Source of the DNA: DATFYP01 sp035626235
GTDB taxonomy: Archaea > Thermoproteota > Nitrososphaeria > Nitrososphaerales > Gagatemarchaeaceae
Length of the DNA: 54,656 bases
Direction of reading: 5' to 3'
NCBI GenBank assembly: GCA_035626235.1
Contig: DASPOB010000013.1
Coordinates: 1-54,656 of the forward strand
A program made the translations under genes and the position numbers. This document shows, in pieces, positions 8,001-15,680 of the stretch. Numbering within the stretch: the stretch's first letter is position 1; the number at the start of each line of letters is the position of its first letter. Below the pieces are notes generated by a model. It was given only the letters and a program-made list of their open reading frames with translations. It searched no databases and was not told where the DNA came from.

Positions 8001-8981
8001 GACTTGCCAGTCGCCGTAGAACCAGCTGAAACTCTGAGAGAGGGTGCCGACCTTGTCGTCCTGAACGATAGATGCGATTATGTCGCTCAGAGTCAGCGCG
8101 TTGTTTGCTACATACATGATTTCGTTGGCTTTGGGGGCCATGGCGTGCGATACCTCTGCGTCCAGCGCAATCTCGATATTCCACGTGGTGTAGACCCCAA
8201 GATTCGGATCGTAGGGGCCTATCGGCACTACAGTGAAGTTGGAGTCGGGGATTCCGAAACGATGGTCAAATGACCGCAGGTCCTGGCTGACCGAGGGAGA
8301 GCCGAAGAAGTCCAAGAGTCCAATCGTCTGGCCCTGGCCCTCTAGGCCTTCGGCGTAGAGTGAAGTCGCGTTGTAAACCGCTTGCAACTGCTTCGCTGAA
8401 ATGTCATTGGCCGGCAGGGTCACGTTGCCACCAGCTCCTGAAAACGAGGATGCCGCCAGGCGTGGCTTGACAAACAGAGCTGTGGCATTAGATGCGTAGA
8501 TTCGTGCGCCCTCGAAAGTCGATGGGCCTGACGATTCGTAATACGAAAGGGTCCCGTTGGAATACATGTACACGTTGCCATGGAAGTGCGAGCTAACCTG
8601 GGCCGCGGTGGCTGAAACGACTATGAACGAGTCCATCGCGGTAGCGATTACGCGGAACCCATCTCCCTTTAGCTGACTCAGCATGGCATTGTAGGTGTCC
8701 GTAGGCAGGAAGTCTTGGCGAATCTCGGCCGGAGTGAGGAAGTGCCTGAACAGCGGGGATTGGGGGTCGGACACTTCTTGTGTCATCGAGCTCAACAGCC
8801 CTGTGTTTCGAAGGGGGATGGCCATGCTGAGAAGGACGGGCATGTCTTCGGGTGCCATACCCACGAATCTGAAGCTTGAAGGAGGACTCGACTCAGCCGC
8901 AGTGCCAGGCGTGAACGCGTGAGCCTGCGATGCCGGCATACAGGAGAGGACAAGCAAAAGCGTGATGACGGTGCTGGACAT
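5004..8981 (-). CDS. Large exported S53 (sedolisin/kumamolisin-like) protease with C-terminal membrane anchor
   Basis: A secreted serine-carboxyl protease of about 1325 residues. ATG 8981 is chosen because it opens a signal peptide (SSTVITLLLVLS, cleavage near AHA-FTP); the open frame extends 24 codons further to a TTG. An activation pro-domain comes first, followed by the S53 domain. Its E-x3-D pair is in EIALDAEVSH, the oxyanion Asp in SSGDAGGSG, and the nucleophile in GGTSESSP. A calcium-site-like GYNLASGWGAPN closes the domain with Asn at the first position. Then come several Ig-like or beta-sandwich regions, a serine-rich repetitive part (beta-helix-like), a final Ig-like domain, a short coiled coil and one membrane helix with a basic tail. 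It is therefore probably cell-surface anchored and acts on extracellular protein. A TATA-like CCTATTTGAC lies near 9055. It is transcribed alone. Confidence 0.9.
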   Translation of the reverse strand: MSSTVITLLLVLSCMPASQAHAFTPGTAAESSPPSSFRFVGMAPEDMPVLLSMAIPLRNTGLLSSMTQEVSDPQSPLFRHFLTPAEIRQDFLPTDTYNAMLSQLKGDGFRVIATAMDSFIVVSATAAQVSSHFHGNVYMYSNGTLSYYESSGPSTFEGARIYASNATALFVKPRLAASSFSGAGGNVTLPANDISAKQLQAVYNATSLYAEGLEGQGQTIGLLDFFGSPSVSQDLRSFDHRFGIPDSNFTVVPIGPYDPNLGVYTTWNIEIALDAEVSHAMAPKANEIMYVANNALTLSDIIASIVQDDKVGTLSQSFSWFYGDWQVSEVGPSAVYFDVYLADQQYMLGSLEGISFLVSSGDAGGSGYSAGPLGNLNYPDASPFVTSVGGSQSYVNTELNGTEQSTQTTWSNLAFVPNLVNYGGGGGGVSMLEPKPWYQKNEPTPASYPNGRMEPDLVLQAGVDPATYIVAVGELGGVGGTSESSPLLAGLLTLVAQSSGGKLGLITPTLYSIGNNPVQRQKVFVPTPIGYTVPFVPSKGYNLASGWGAPNIGELAQYYKSTGLHPGLNVSVSVENQATGKSDEFTAGQTLKAEATIMNGAASVTTGNFTASVETLGGAYDGTPMSYDSTLGAWTATMTIGQQSGLAFLNVQGSSAGLSGNGLARFFAGYLATFLSPSPVQPWTTVGGLNVTVTAADINGNPAPPESIAMEVNSYSILKNRYTTVDTLQLTPSASVSSGAFANLTKSYPTGPTDLTLQGDTYGFLPFQNGIYLQTTEVFPQVAAEPGAVAPGQSLLVLAVPEAPDNLQNVYSLETGQTLGLDVKEGSNVSAMLVSPAGATVTRTNVVLQPCDQYVVLCTGGINYTGELTVPSDAVPGLYTILLNASYTAVTLQTDFGVNGINGSFFAQVLVTGPASIPRIAVSPPTLYEGQRAHITADIHYSNGTETRFGEYSAFVYPQLVSKLYTEVNNVEFQSGYLIQLSYSPAIDRWVGNFTAPSPYNNATLAPITGYALYYSGPYDVFVTGHSYDGVPTDTNVNTQQAFFIQPYTLVANQTVSSLQQTSGLAFSGDTITTSAALSNDVFLGSNAIRGGAVTISDSSISGTLNASDTDLNLISVSGGAISASDSELRLADSSVGSLALSGSNVSLAASSYQSISPPLPTIEVQQPAGASAYNGTLNISASVGGEQISSVAFSVDGMALQAFPPSNAPYIYALDTAKLSDGVHTLLVTVTQGDGISSTLTTSFSTDAHMAFLSGQLRQLNANITSLVSRLNSSIGSLSSRLNQANESEERFTYVSYFLGAVAAVAVVVSMVALRKKRSEPNEP

Positions 8982-9276
8982 GCGTGCCCAAGATGTTCCT
9001 GCTCTTCCCAAGTCCCGGACCCCTTCCTGCTCGGCGCATGCAGACCATGTCAAATAGGCATTTCGAGGGGAACGGAAATGGCAATCAGTACGCCGTCTGG
9101 GTCTAATTGAAGACCTAGCGCATTCTCAAGACCCAGTCCTCAGTCTTGTCACGAGAAGCCGGCTCAGCCTGTCGCCTGTGACCGATGCGGTCGCAGAGCT
9201 TGGCCTTCGGATTCCGAACCAGGGCCCACGTATAGCGTTCATAAGTGGCGCAAGGTAGTCAATAGGGCACGGTATC

Positions 9277-10263
9277 GTGGCCATCACCATAGACGGGACG
9301 AGGTTCGAGCGAGCCGCAGAAAGGATAAGGGAATACTGTGAAGTCGAGGTCTACAAGGACAGGAACTACACCGGAGGTTACGACGACCGCCACAACATCA
9401 CTGACTCGATAACAGCGGAAGACCTCGAATCGGCGAACAACCTGTACGCGGAGATCAGGCGAGCTGACTTCCAGAGGATAATCAACAACCCCGAAATTCC
9501 CCTAAAGCTAAGCGTCATCAAGGACCTGGAAATCGGGAACTTGACGGATGAGCAATGGAGAAACATCAGAGGAGACATTCTATCCCTGGTTGCCGTGTTT
9601 GTCTCCGTTCGTGGCGTCGACCTAGCCAAGACGACGAAGGTCCTCCACTTGAAGAGACCCCGCCTCCTCCCTCCCCTCGATTCCCTCGTTGTGAAGTTCC
9701 TGACTGGCAATGACATGGAGGTAAACCGCTTCTCTGAGGATGAAGTAATCCGCATCGGACGGGACTGCATGGAGATTGTTAGGGCAGACCTAGTTCAGAA
9801 CCGGGCATCATTCGACGAGCTCCAGGAAAGACTGGTGGACCTTCCCATTCCGTTGACGATGGTCCGGCTGCACAACATACTCTGTTGGACGCAACAGAAA
9901 TGGGTCAAAGAGCAGAATCCTCGCGCCAAGTATGGGACGGCCGTCGAGTCTTTGAACCAATCGCTGAATCAGGTCGCGGCTCCTACCAAGGCGCCGGAGA
10001 CGGAGAAAACATCGCCTCCGACGGAGATAGCCTCGATCAAAGAGTTTCGCAGGGTCATCGCGCGGGCGGAAGGCGTGATTGTGATCACCACGACCAGACC
10101 GCCAAGGGCACATTCACCTCTATGCGATTTAGTGTCCGATGATCGTTTCGTAGAGAACACATCTTTAGGCGAGGGCAAGAAGGCGAAGTACTATTGGAGT
10201 GCCAGCCTATTTGAAGCGCGGAGGGACTTCGGGGCGGTAGGGTGCAAGAGGTGCAGACCCTGA
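9277..10263 (+). CDS. Unrecognised 328-aa protein with DUF6308-like core and C-terminal Cys pair
   Basis: The protein is soluble and mostly helical. Residues 1-215 contain a stretch (KVLHLKRPRLLPPLDSLVVK, about 122-141) that resembles the helix-hairpin-helix-like core of DUF6308 proteins; this is recollection, not a search result. A Pro/Thr/Glu-rich linker at about 225-250 separates it from a C-terminal region of roughly 80 residues with a strand VIVITTTRPP and the final residues GCKRCRP. The Cys-x2-Cys-x-Pro ending recalls one half of an Ada-type metal-binding motif, but only two cysteines are present. The GTG start follows a weak TATA-like TTCATAAG. Both neighbours are on the opposite strand, so it is transcribed alone. 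No function is assigned. Confidence 0.7.
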   Translation: MAITIDGTRFERAAERIREYCEVEVYKDRNYTGGYDDRHNITDSITAEDLESANNLYAEIRRADFQRIINNPEIPLKLSVIKDLEIGNLTDEQWRNIRGDILSLVAVFVSVRGVDLAKTTKVLHLKRPRLLPPLDSLVVKFLTGNDMEVNRFSEDEVIRIGRDCMEIVRADLVQNRASFDELQERLVDLPIPLTMVRLHNILCWTQQKWVKEQNPRAKYGTAVESLNQSLNQVAAPTKAPETEKTSPPTEIASIKEFRRVIARAEGVIVITTTRPPRAHSPLCDLVSDDRFVENTSLGEGKKAKYYWSASLFEARRDFGAVGCKRCRP

Positions 10264-10441
10264 AGGGGAGAGGTGGGGCGCTGGGGGGCGCTGAATGGTT
10301 AATCTGCAGGAGAGTCGTCCGGCAATGCGAGGGTTCCGTCGCGTAATCGAGGAGCCCCCTCAGCAAGAGTCCCTTGCCTCGGTCTGAGTCCCTCGGCGAA
10401 TATCCCCCTTCGGCGTGAGCGCGATGCCTTGAGGGGTTCGG

Positions 10442-11518
10442 TCAGCCGAACGTAAAGGTGTACAGCTTGAACCCTGGGCCAGCGGTTATCACCAGCTCGT
10501 GCCATCCATAGGACGGCCCATTCACGATGTTGTAGAGTCTCGCCATGGACACTGTGGTGGAGGCGAGCCCGCCTTTCAGTCCCATGTCCGTCCCGAGGTA
10601 TGCAGGGGAAAGGTTTCTCCCGTCTAGCTCCGCTGAAATGGTGCTGGAGTTCCCCTGCGCGACGATGTTGACGACTTTGGCATCATAAACCAGATATACT
10701 TTCGAGTTGTTTCCTGCCGCAATCATTCCATCCTGGGCGTTATACCACGCCCCCGAGAAGTACGCCGTGCTGTTTTGCAGAGGACCGTCGAGAGTATAGT
10801 TCACGACCTGGTCGGGGGAGAATCCTTGTGCGTTCCCGATCGGAGATCGTGCGGTTCCGTAACCGACGTAGAGCTCAGGGGTCCCTATCTCCGCGAAGTT
10901 CACCTTGGTCGCGTTGACCGAGTTGGCGATGATCCCTGAGTTCAGGGTATAACCCGCCTCCTGAAGAAGCACCCTGATCGATGCCTCCGTTGAGTTGTAG
11001 TCGCCTTCCCCTATCTGTATCAGCCTGACGTCACCATTCTTGTCTATCAGATAGTCAGCAGGCCAGTAGTGATTGTTGTAGGCGTTCCATGTATCGTCGT
11101 TGTTGTCAATCGCTACGGGGTACTTTATTCCGAACGATTTGACGGCGGTAAGGACGTTCGTGAAGTTCCCTTCGAACTGGAACTCGGGAGTTTCAACCCC
11201 CACTATTACGAGGCCATCGTTCCCGTACTTGCTGTACCACGCGTTAAGGTAGGGAATTGTCCGTATGCAGTTTATGCAAGAATAGGTCCAGAAGTCGATT
11301 AGGACGACCTTTCCCCTGAGTTCAGAAATGTTGAGTGGAGGCGAATTGATCCAGCCCGCTATGCCTTGGAAGTCGGCGGCCTTCCCGAGGTCTGGGAGAT
11401 TTGAAACGGCTCCGCCTGACTGTCCCTGGCCCTGAGTCAGCACAACAGTGGAGATGGCGGCGGCCGCGATGACTACGGCGACGATGCCGAACACCGCCAC
11501 GTATGCATTAATCTTCAT
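10442..11518 (-). CDS. Membrane-anchored thioredoxin-like protein, DipZ/TlpA type
   Basis: An extracytoplasmic thiol-disulphide oxidoreductase of 358 residues. ATG 11518 overlaps the CcdA stop as ATGA and opens a signal anchor (AYVAVFGIVAVVIAAAAI). The thioredoxin domain (about 50-190) has the active site FWTYSCINCIRTIP, the DipZ-type variant of Cys-x-x-Cys, and a cis-proline region WPADYLID. A C-terminal beta-rich domain of about 150 residues ends in LYTFTFG, as DipZ proteins do. In bacteria DipZ fuses a CcdA domain to this same thioredoxin and C-terminal pair; here the parts are separate genes that are translationally coupled. It should receive electrons from the adjacent CcdA and reduce exported proteins. 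Confidence 0.88.
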   Translation of the reverse strand: MKINAYVAVFGIVAVVIAAAAISTVVLTQGQGQSGGAVSNLPDLGKAADFQGIAGWINSPPLNISELRGKVVLIDFWTYSCINCIRTIPYLNAWYSKYGNDGLVIVGVETPEFQFEGNFTNVLTAVKSFGIKYPVAIDNNDDTWNAYNNHYWPADYLIDKNGDVRLIQIGEGDYNSTEASIRVLLQEAGYTLNSGIIANSVNATKVNFAEIGTPELYVGYGTARSPIGNAQGFSPDQVVNYTLDGPLQNSTAYFSGAWYNAQDGMIAAGNNSKVYLVYDAKVVNIVAQGNSSTISAELDGRNLSPAYLGTDMGLKGGLASTTVSMARLYNIVNGPSYGWHELVITAGPGFKLYTFTFG

Positions 11519-12315
11519 CGCTTGACTGCCTCCACCGACGTGCCAGAGACATAGGCAAGGAATGCTGGGACCAAGGGCAGGATGCAAGGCGAGATGAACG
11601 TCAAGAAACCTGCCGAAAGCGCGATTAGGAAGTTGAGTTGAAACTGTCCGAACGGGTTCGCAAGCGAGCCCAGGGGGCCGACGCCATTCAGGAAGATTTG
11701 TAGGACACCGATGTAGTTGGTGACCACCAGGAGTCCTACCGCCATCAGGAAGAGCCCGCTCACTATGCTGAAGTAGCGCAGAAATCTTCCGGTCTTTCTA
11801 AGGAACCCCGCCACCCTTGATATGAACGCCCCTGCCAGCAGGAAAGGGATTCCCAGCCCAAGTGAGAACGCCAGGAGGTAGATGAAGCCCAGGCCGGGCG
11901 AGACTGCGGCGAGGGTGTAGACGGAACCCAGGATCGCGCCCACGCATGGGGTCCATCCGAGCGCGAAGGAGATTCCGAACACAGATGACGTAATGTAGCT
12001 GTTCCTGAACTTCCTCACGTGGATCTTGTGCTCGACGCTGAAGAATGGGATAGCGTACTTAGCTGATGCAATCATGAGGGCGCCGAATGCTACGATGACT
12101 GAACCGCCGACCAGCCTGATGGTAAAGACAGCTTCTAGGGATGCCTGCGAGAGGGCCGTCTGCAGCAGGACGCCCACCACCGAGAAGACCAACGTGAATC
12201 CTAGGACAAAGAACGCGGAGTTCAGGAATACCTGTTCTCTCTCGTTCGCGAGGTATGGCTGCTGACTGGTCTCTCGCCTGTCTTTGTCGGCGTCCGTAGC
12301 AACTTTCGCAGTCAT
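11515..12315 (-). CDS. ccdA: CcdA-family disulphide reductant transporter, apparently circularly permuted
   Basis: A six-helix membrane protein of 266 residues that should pass electrons from cytoplasmic thioredoxin to exported thioredoxins. In ordinary CcdA the first helix holds SPCxLPLxP and is followed by a FxLGFxLxF helix; the fourth holds GWTPCxGPxL. Here the chain begins at the second helix (AFFVLGFTLVF, about residue 35). It continues through ALGWTPCVGAILG (about 128) and the last two helices, and only at the very C-terminus (about 240-260) has FISPCILPLVPAFLAYVSG. The order is thus 2-3-4-5-6-1, with both termini in the normally cytoplasmic 1-2 loop. Both reactive cysteines are present and the membrane direction of every helix is preserved. 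ATG 12315 follows GGAG; a GTG at 12354 is also open. The stop overlaps the DipZ-like gene. Confidence 0.85.
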   Translation of the reverse strand: MTAKVATDADKDRRETSQQPYLANEREQVFLNSAFFVLGFTLVFSVVGVLLQTALSQASLEAVFTIRLVGGSVIVAFGALMIASAKYAIPFFSVEHKIHVRKFRNSYITSSVFGISFALGWTPCVGAILGSVYTLAAVSPGLGFIYLLAFSLGLGIPFLLAGAFISRVAGFLRKTGRFLRYFSIVSGLFLMAVGLLVVTNYIGVLQIFLNGVGPLGSLANPFGQFQLNFLIALSAGFLTFISPCILPLVPAFLAYVSGTSVEAVKR

Positions 12316-12334
12316 TTCTCCGTACCGCCTGTTT

Positions 12335-12622
12335 TCATGTGCCCACGGTGACACCGAAAACTGCCCCGACCGACGCGAACTCGAACACTGTAGCAGCCAA
12401 GAGATACGGCAGGACTCCTTCCTCGAAGAAAGGCGCCATCATGAAGTAGGCGAAGAGGGTCATGGCGTTCTGGAAGAGAAGCGCCAGAGCAAAGACAACT
12501 AGGCCAATGGTGTAGATGGACTTGCTCTTCTGGAAGATTCTCCCGTACAGGAAGAGCAGCCCTGCGAGAAGGAACACGTTAAGGGTGGCAAAAACGGTGG
12601 CCAGGACCATCATTAGAGCCAA
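12335..12622 (-). CDS. Small multi-span membrane protein heading the redox operon
   Basis: A 95-residue protein, almost wholly hydrophobic, with three predicted helices (about residues 5-27, 33-58 and 66-92) and a short basic loop (GRIFQKSKSIYT). The family was not recognised with certainty; similar small proteins often stand beside ArsR-like regulators in archaea. It is the first gene of the operon with CcdA and the DipZ-like thioredoxin; its stop lies about 20 bases before the CcdA ATG. The start is TTG 12622, or ATG 12613 or 12610. A TATA box 29 bases upstream suggests a leaderless message. It has no cysteine pair, so a direct redox role is unlikely. Confidence 0.65.
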   Translation of the reverse strand: MALMMVLATVFATLNVFLLAGLLFLYGRIFQKSKSIYTIGLVVFALALLFQNAMTLFAYFMMAPFFEEGVLPYLLAATVFEFASVGAVFGVTVGT

Positions 12623-12647
12623 TGAGATTCTTCGGCTCGGGTCAGGC

Positions 12648-12707
12648 GTTTAACCGTTTGTCCAAATCTCTTCAGAAGTCTTCGCCTTCATGTCCAATGG
12701 ATAAATA
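12648..12707. promoter_or_regulatory. Back-to-back promoters of the redox operon and its regulator
   Basis: On minus, GGTTAAAC (12655-12648) is centred 29 bases before TTG 12622. On plus, ATAAATA (12701-12707) is 20 bases before GTG 12724 and 26 before TTG 12730. The two promoters face away from each other across about 100 bases, so the regulator could control both. No clear operator repeat was seen. Confidence 0.5.
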
Positions 12708-12723
12708 CGGTGAAGCCAAGTAA

Positions 12724-13053
12724 GTGACGTTGCCGGACGACCCCGAACTCCGGGGCCTGCTCTGGTTCCTTCTCGGAGGAACGAGAGGGGGGCTGAGCAG
12801 GGCCAGAATAATCGACATGATTCGCGAACGTCCGTGGAACGTTAACCAGATCGCGAATCAGCTCGGCCTTCAGTACAAGGCCGTGCAGCATCATGTAAAG
12901 GTGCTCCTAAGGAGTTCGCTCGTAGTGCCCAGCGGCGACAAGTACGGGACGGTCTACTCACTGAGCCCGTGGATGAGCGGCCACATGGAAATCTTCGACG
13001 AAATCTGCGCCAAGCTACGGTTTGAATTTGACCGTTACCCAAGGCAGCCCTAG
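12724..13053 (+). CDS. ArsR-like winged-helix transcriptional regulator
   Basis: A 109-residue DNA-binding protein. A helix-turn-helix spans about residues 38-62 (NVNQIANQLGLQYKAVQHHVKVL), followed by a wing (SLVVPSGDKYGTVYSLS). This is the arrangement of archaeal ArsR-type repressors. A single cysteine (DEICAKL) lies in the C-terminal helix, so it could sense thiol state, but no metal site is evident. The gene is divergent from the small membrane protein-CcdA-DipZ operon and is the natural candidate for its control. The start is GTG 12724, or TTG 12730, which suits the TATA spacing better. Confidence 0.8.
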   Translation: MTLPDDPELRGLLWFLLGGTRGGLSRARIIDMIRERPWNVNQIANQLGLQYKAVQHHVKVLLRSSLVVPSGDKYGTVYSLSPWMSGHMEIFDEICAKLRFEFDRYPRQP

Positions 13054-13406
13054 AGCCCCGCCTCTGCATTCTCATCATCACCGCGAGTGCGCGCGGGGTG
13101 GTCCAGAGCTCGCACTCCCCGAAGACACGGGTCACCTTCTCGTAGCTCCTTGGTTGGGCCAATGGCATCAGGTTCGTCGATTGGTACTACACCCGTAAAG
13201 TGACTCTCCGCTGACCCACCACCCCCCGGGGGTCCTGGCTCCGGCAATGTGCCGTGGACCTAGCCCGGCGAGGGTTCGCGTTCCTGGCCTACTCCGCCCT
13301 GAATCGTAAGGGGCCCCTCCGAGAAGTCGGGCCAGTGCGGGGGCCTCACGGAGGGCTCTCCGTCTTCCAGAAAGCACTTGCGCGGCTTTGCTGCCCATCG
13401 CTCGTG
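13054..13406. other. GC-rich intergenic stretch without a supported gene
   Basis: About 350 bases between the regulator and the phosphatase stop. Open frames here have proline/arginine/glycine-rich translations with no recognisable domain. A TGATGATG on minus (near 13065-13072) resembles a C box but has no partner D box. Nothing assignable was seen. Confidence 0.5.
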
Positions 13407-14078
13407 TCACACCGTGCGGGGTCTGTTCGATTGTGCCAGCTTCGCGCGAATGAACCTTACGACAGGCACCATGGTGCCAATGGATAGGTGATGGATTCGC
13501 CTTTGGGTACAGATGGTGTCGAGCCGCGAACCGCGAATCGTGAATAAGAAATCGGCCTGCACTGCTGCGTTGAGGTCCCCTGCTCCATCGCCGATGAAGA
13601 CAACACGGTCCCCCTTTTCCCTGTAACACATCACCACGTCCTCTTTGAAATCCCTGGATGCCGAGTTGCGAAGCGGAGGAAAAGACAGCCTGAAACCCTT
13701 TCCTGCGACAAGTGATGATTTGGGACAGACGAGTCTGGGCGTCTCCAACCCTGATACTCGAAATGCGTGTCGGATGCAGAAGTCGAGACCGGCGCTTACT
13801 ATGGTAAAGCCCACACCCAACCGCCTGCATTCGGAGAGCAGCTTGTCGCAGCCTTCTCTGAACTGGCAGAAGCCATCGATGTAGCCCAGTATCTGTTGGT
13901 GGGTGCGAACGTCGATCATGGCATATTGCTTGGCTACGCACTGTTCCACCGAAATCTTGCCAGTGGCGAGCAGTTGGTCGTATCTTTTCCATCCTCTCTT
14001 GCCAAACCTCTCCAGCGCGAGCTCTGGGAGGTCCTTCTCGACGAGCGTGCCGTCGAAATCCGCGACCACGGAAAGCAT
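13407..14078 (-). CDS. HAD-family phosphatase, PSP/MtnX-like
   Basis: A cytoplasmic phosphatase of about 223 residues. HAD motif I is DFDGTL right at the N-terminus, motif II is the serine in FTIVSAG (about 93), a lysine lies in DFKED (about 145), and motif III/IV is FIGDGAGDLNAA (about 164). The cap region between motifs I and II is the helical type of phosphoserine phosphatase and MtnX. ATG 14078 places motif I eight residues in, as is normal; a TTG at 14120 would add 14 residues. The substrate is not decided: phosphoserine and a methionine-salvage intermediate are the first candidates. No serine or salvage genes adjoin it, though cysteine synthase lies 1.6 kb away. Confidence 0.85.
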   Translation of the reverse strand: MLSVVADFDGTLVEKDLPELALERFGKRGWKRYDQLLATGKISVEQCVAKQYAMIDVRTHQQILGYIDGFCQFREGCDKLLSECRRLGVGFTIVSAGLDFCIRHAFRVSGLETPRLVCPKSSLVAGKGFRLSFPPLRNSASRDFKEDVVMCYREKGDRVVFIGDGAGDLNAAVQADFLFTIRGSRLDTICTQRRIHHLSIGTMVPVVRFIRAKLAQSNRPRTV

Positions 14079-14184
14079 CTGACATTGGGTGGAAGGTTGA
14101 AGTGTGATAGCTCTTTCCAAGGCATTCTGCCTTCCTTGCCCCCGGGAGTAGGCACTTATTCCGGCCGCTCGGGCATTTGTTCAT

Positions 14185-15408
14185 TCAGCTCCACAGGGCA
14201 GCCGGGGATTCGGAGGGCGTGTTGGTCTGGCGCGGCTGACGGGGCGCTGCCGAGAAACGGACCTCAGCAGGCGATCCTAGGAATTCGCCGATTCCGATGA
14301 CTTCTTCTTCGACACCCCTTCTCTCGCCTAGGTTCAAAGGACGGAACGCCTCGACCGTCACCTCTACCCGGTGAGAGAGCTTGCTCATGCTCCAGACGCC
14401 CACTGCCTTACCACCTGTGATTACAGCGGGGTAGTTCCACCCCGCGGTTCGCCTGAAGATTCTGCCCCGATGGGCGTCGGAGACGAATAGATCTCTTGGA
14501 AAGTAGTGCATGGCGTAGCAGTCGAAACTTGGGAGCAGCCGGACCCCGCTAGGAGCTTCCAGGTCCCCAGCCTTTTCGGCGTCTCGCCTGAGCATTATGC
14601 CTCTGAAGCCGCCGAATTCGACCTCTTCCAGTTCGCCTTCAGTGGACTGGAGGATTGACCTGCTCCTGTCTCCTATGCCTCCCCACCAGCGGGCAAATTC
14701 CCCCACGGTCGTGGGACCGTAGCATTCGATGAATCTGCGGAAGAGCGTTACGAATGCTTGTTCAGTCGACGGCTCGTCCCTCGGATTGGTCCCCTTCGGA
14801 GGACCGACGAACGTCACCTTGGACCCGATGCCCTCCCCGAAGGCGAGCCTTCCCTGATAGGCCGCGGGGCGCAGCAGCACCCCCCAGGGCGACCTGAGGT
14901 ATCTCCTTGTCTTGGGAGCCAGATTCGTGCGTCGCTCCACCTCTCTCGACAGGTCTTCGCGGCTCAGCTTCTGCCTGGTTAGCGCCTTGCCGATTTCTTC
15001 GGAGATGGCGTCGACCTCGGCAGGTGTGACTCCTTCCTTTTGCAGCCAGAGTTTTGTTTCATCAAGCTTCGTCCGCAGGGCAGCGACGTACAGGGGAAGG
15101 TCGGAAGATGCCAGAATGTGCAGGGTCCCGCGCATGGACCATGTCTTGACCAAGGAGTGGCTCTTCCAGAGGCCGTCCAGGACGTCCTGGCGGTGCACGC
15201 CTTCAACCCGGGCCCGAATCGCCAGCTCCGCTGCAGGTAAGATTTGAGCCTGTATTCCGCAGATTGATGAAACCACTTTTGCAAGCTCCCTCCTGTCGGC
15301 TCTGTCAATCAGGCTGTGTCTGCGCAGGCGCCATGCGTCGACCTGATTGGGAGTGAGCTTGGTTACCACTGCGCACCATGACTGGGCGCCGCATCTGAAG
15401 CTTTCCAA
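14185..15408 (-). CDS. Winged-helix AlkZ/YcaQ-like DNA glycosylase
   Basis: A 407-residue protein of the HTH_42/AlkZ family, which unhooks interstrand crosslinks or removes bulky adducts from DNA. Seen: the Q-x-Q catalytic signature in ICGIQAQ (about residues 50-56), the SMRGTLHIL stretch (about 91), a winged-helix middle region, TTVGEFARWWGG (about 234-245), and a late LLPSFDCYAMHY (about 290) that matches the LLPxFD motif of the family. The length is typical. ATG 15408 is used; a GTG at 15369 would remove 13 residues. It lies downstream of nothing on its strand, so it probably has its own promoter. The C-terminal 20 residues are Pro/Ser-rich and variable. Confidence 0.82.
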   Translation of the reverse strand: MESFRCGAQSWCAVVTKLTPNQVDAWRLRRHSLIDRADRRELAKVVSSICGIQAQILPAAELAIRARVEGVHRQDVLDGLWKSHSLVKTWSMRGTLHILASSDLPLYVAALRTKLDETKLWLQKEGVTPAEVDAISEEIGKALTRQKLSREDLSREVERRTNLAPKTRRYLRSPWGVLLRPAAYQGRLAFGEGIGSKVTFVGPPKGTNPRDEPSTEQAFVTLFRRFIECYGPTTVGEFARWWGGIGDRSRSILQSTEGELEEVEFGGFRGIMLRRDAEKAGDLEAPSGVRLLPSFDCYAMHYFPRDLFVSDAHRGRIFRRTAGWNYPAVITGGKAVGVWSMSKLSHRVEVTVEAFRPLNLGERRGVEEEVIGIGEFLGSPAEVRFSAAPRQPRQTNTPSESPAALWS

Positions 15409-15648
15409 TTGTTGTCCAAGCCGCCTGAGAGATTTCGTTTTGGACCGAAAGCCGACTTGGGTGAATTCGTTCCCAGCAGCAGTGCTCTATCTGTGGTTTG
15501 GTGTCTTCATCGATGAGCTCAGACGGCTCTTCCGAATCCCTTCATCTAGAGCGTGACTGCTAAGGCGGCTCGGAATATAGCCTTATCTCAGTGTACCCGA
15601 TTTCACTTTCTCGTGCGGTTGGGCTTCCCCCAAAGATTAGGTTCAACG

Positions 15649-15655
15649 TTAATTA
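15649..15655 (+). promoter_or_regulatory. TATA box for cysteine synthase
   Basis: TTAATTA centred about 29 bases before ATG 15681, which suits a leaderless message from that ATG rather than the upstream TTG 15657. Confidence 0.5.
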
Positions 15656-15680
15656 GTTGCCTGGGCCAATCCGCCGTTTC

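Noticed and set aside
13060..13110. TGATGATG on minus as a C/D-box small RNA
   Set aside because: No CTGA box at a suitable distance and no paired C'/D' elements.
13168..14184. A 338-codon open frame on minus
   Set aside because: It overlaps the HAD phosphatase in another frame. Its translation has no domain, while the competing frame has all HAD motifs.
15347..15556. A 69-codon plus frame ahead of cysteine synthase
   Set aside because: More than half overlaps the AlkZ-like gene or its promoter, and the translation has no recognisable feature apart from a short hydrophobic patch.
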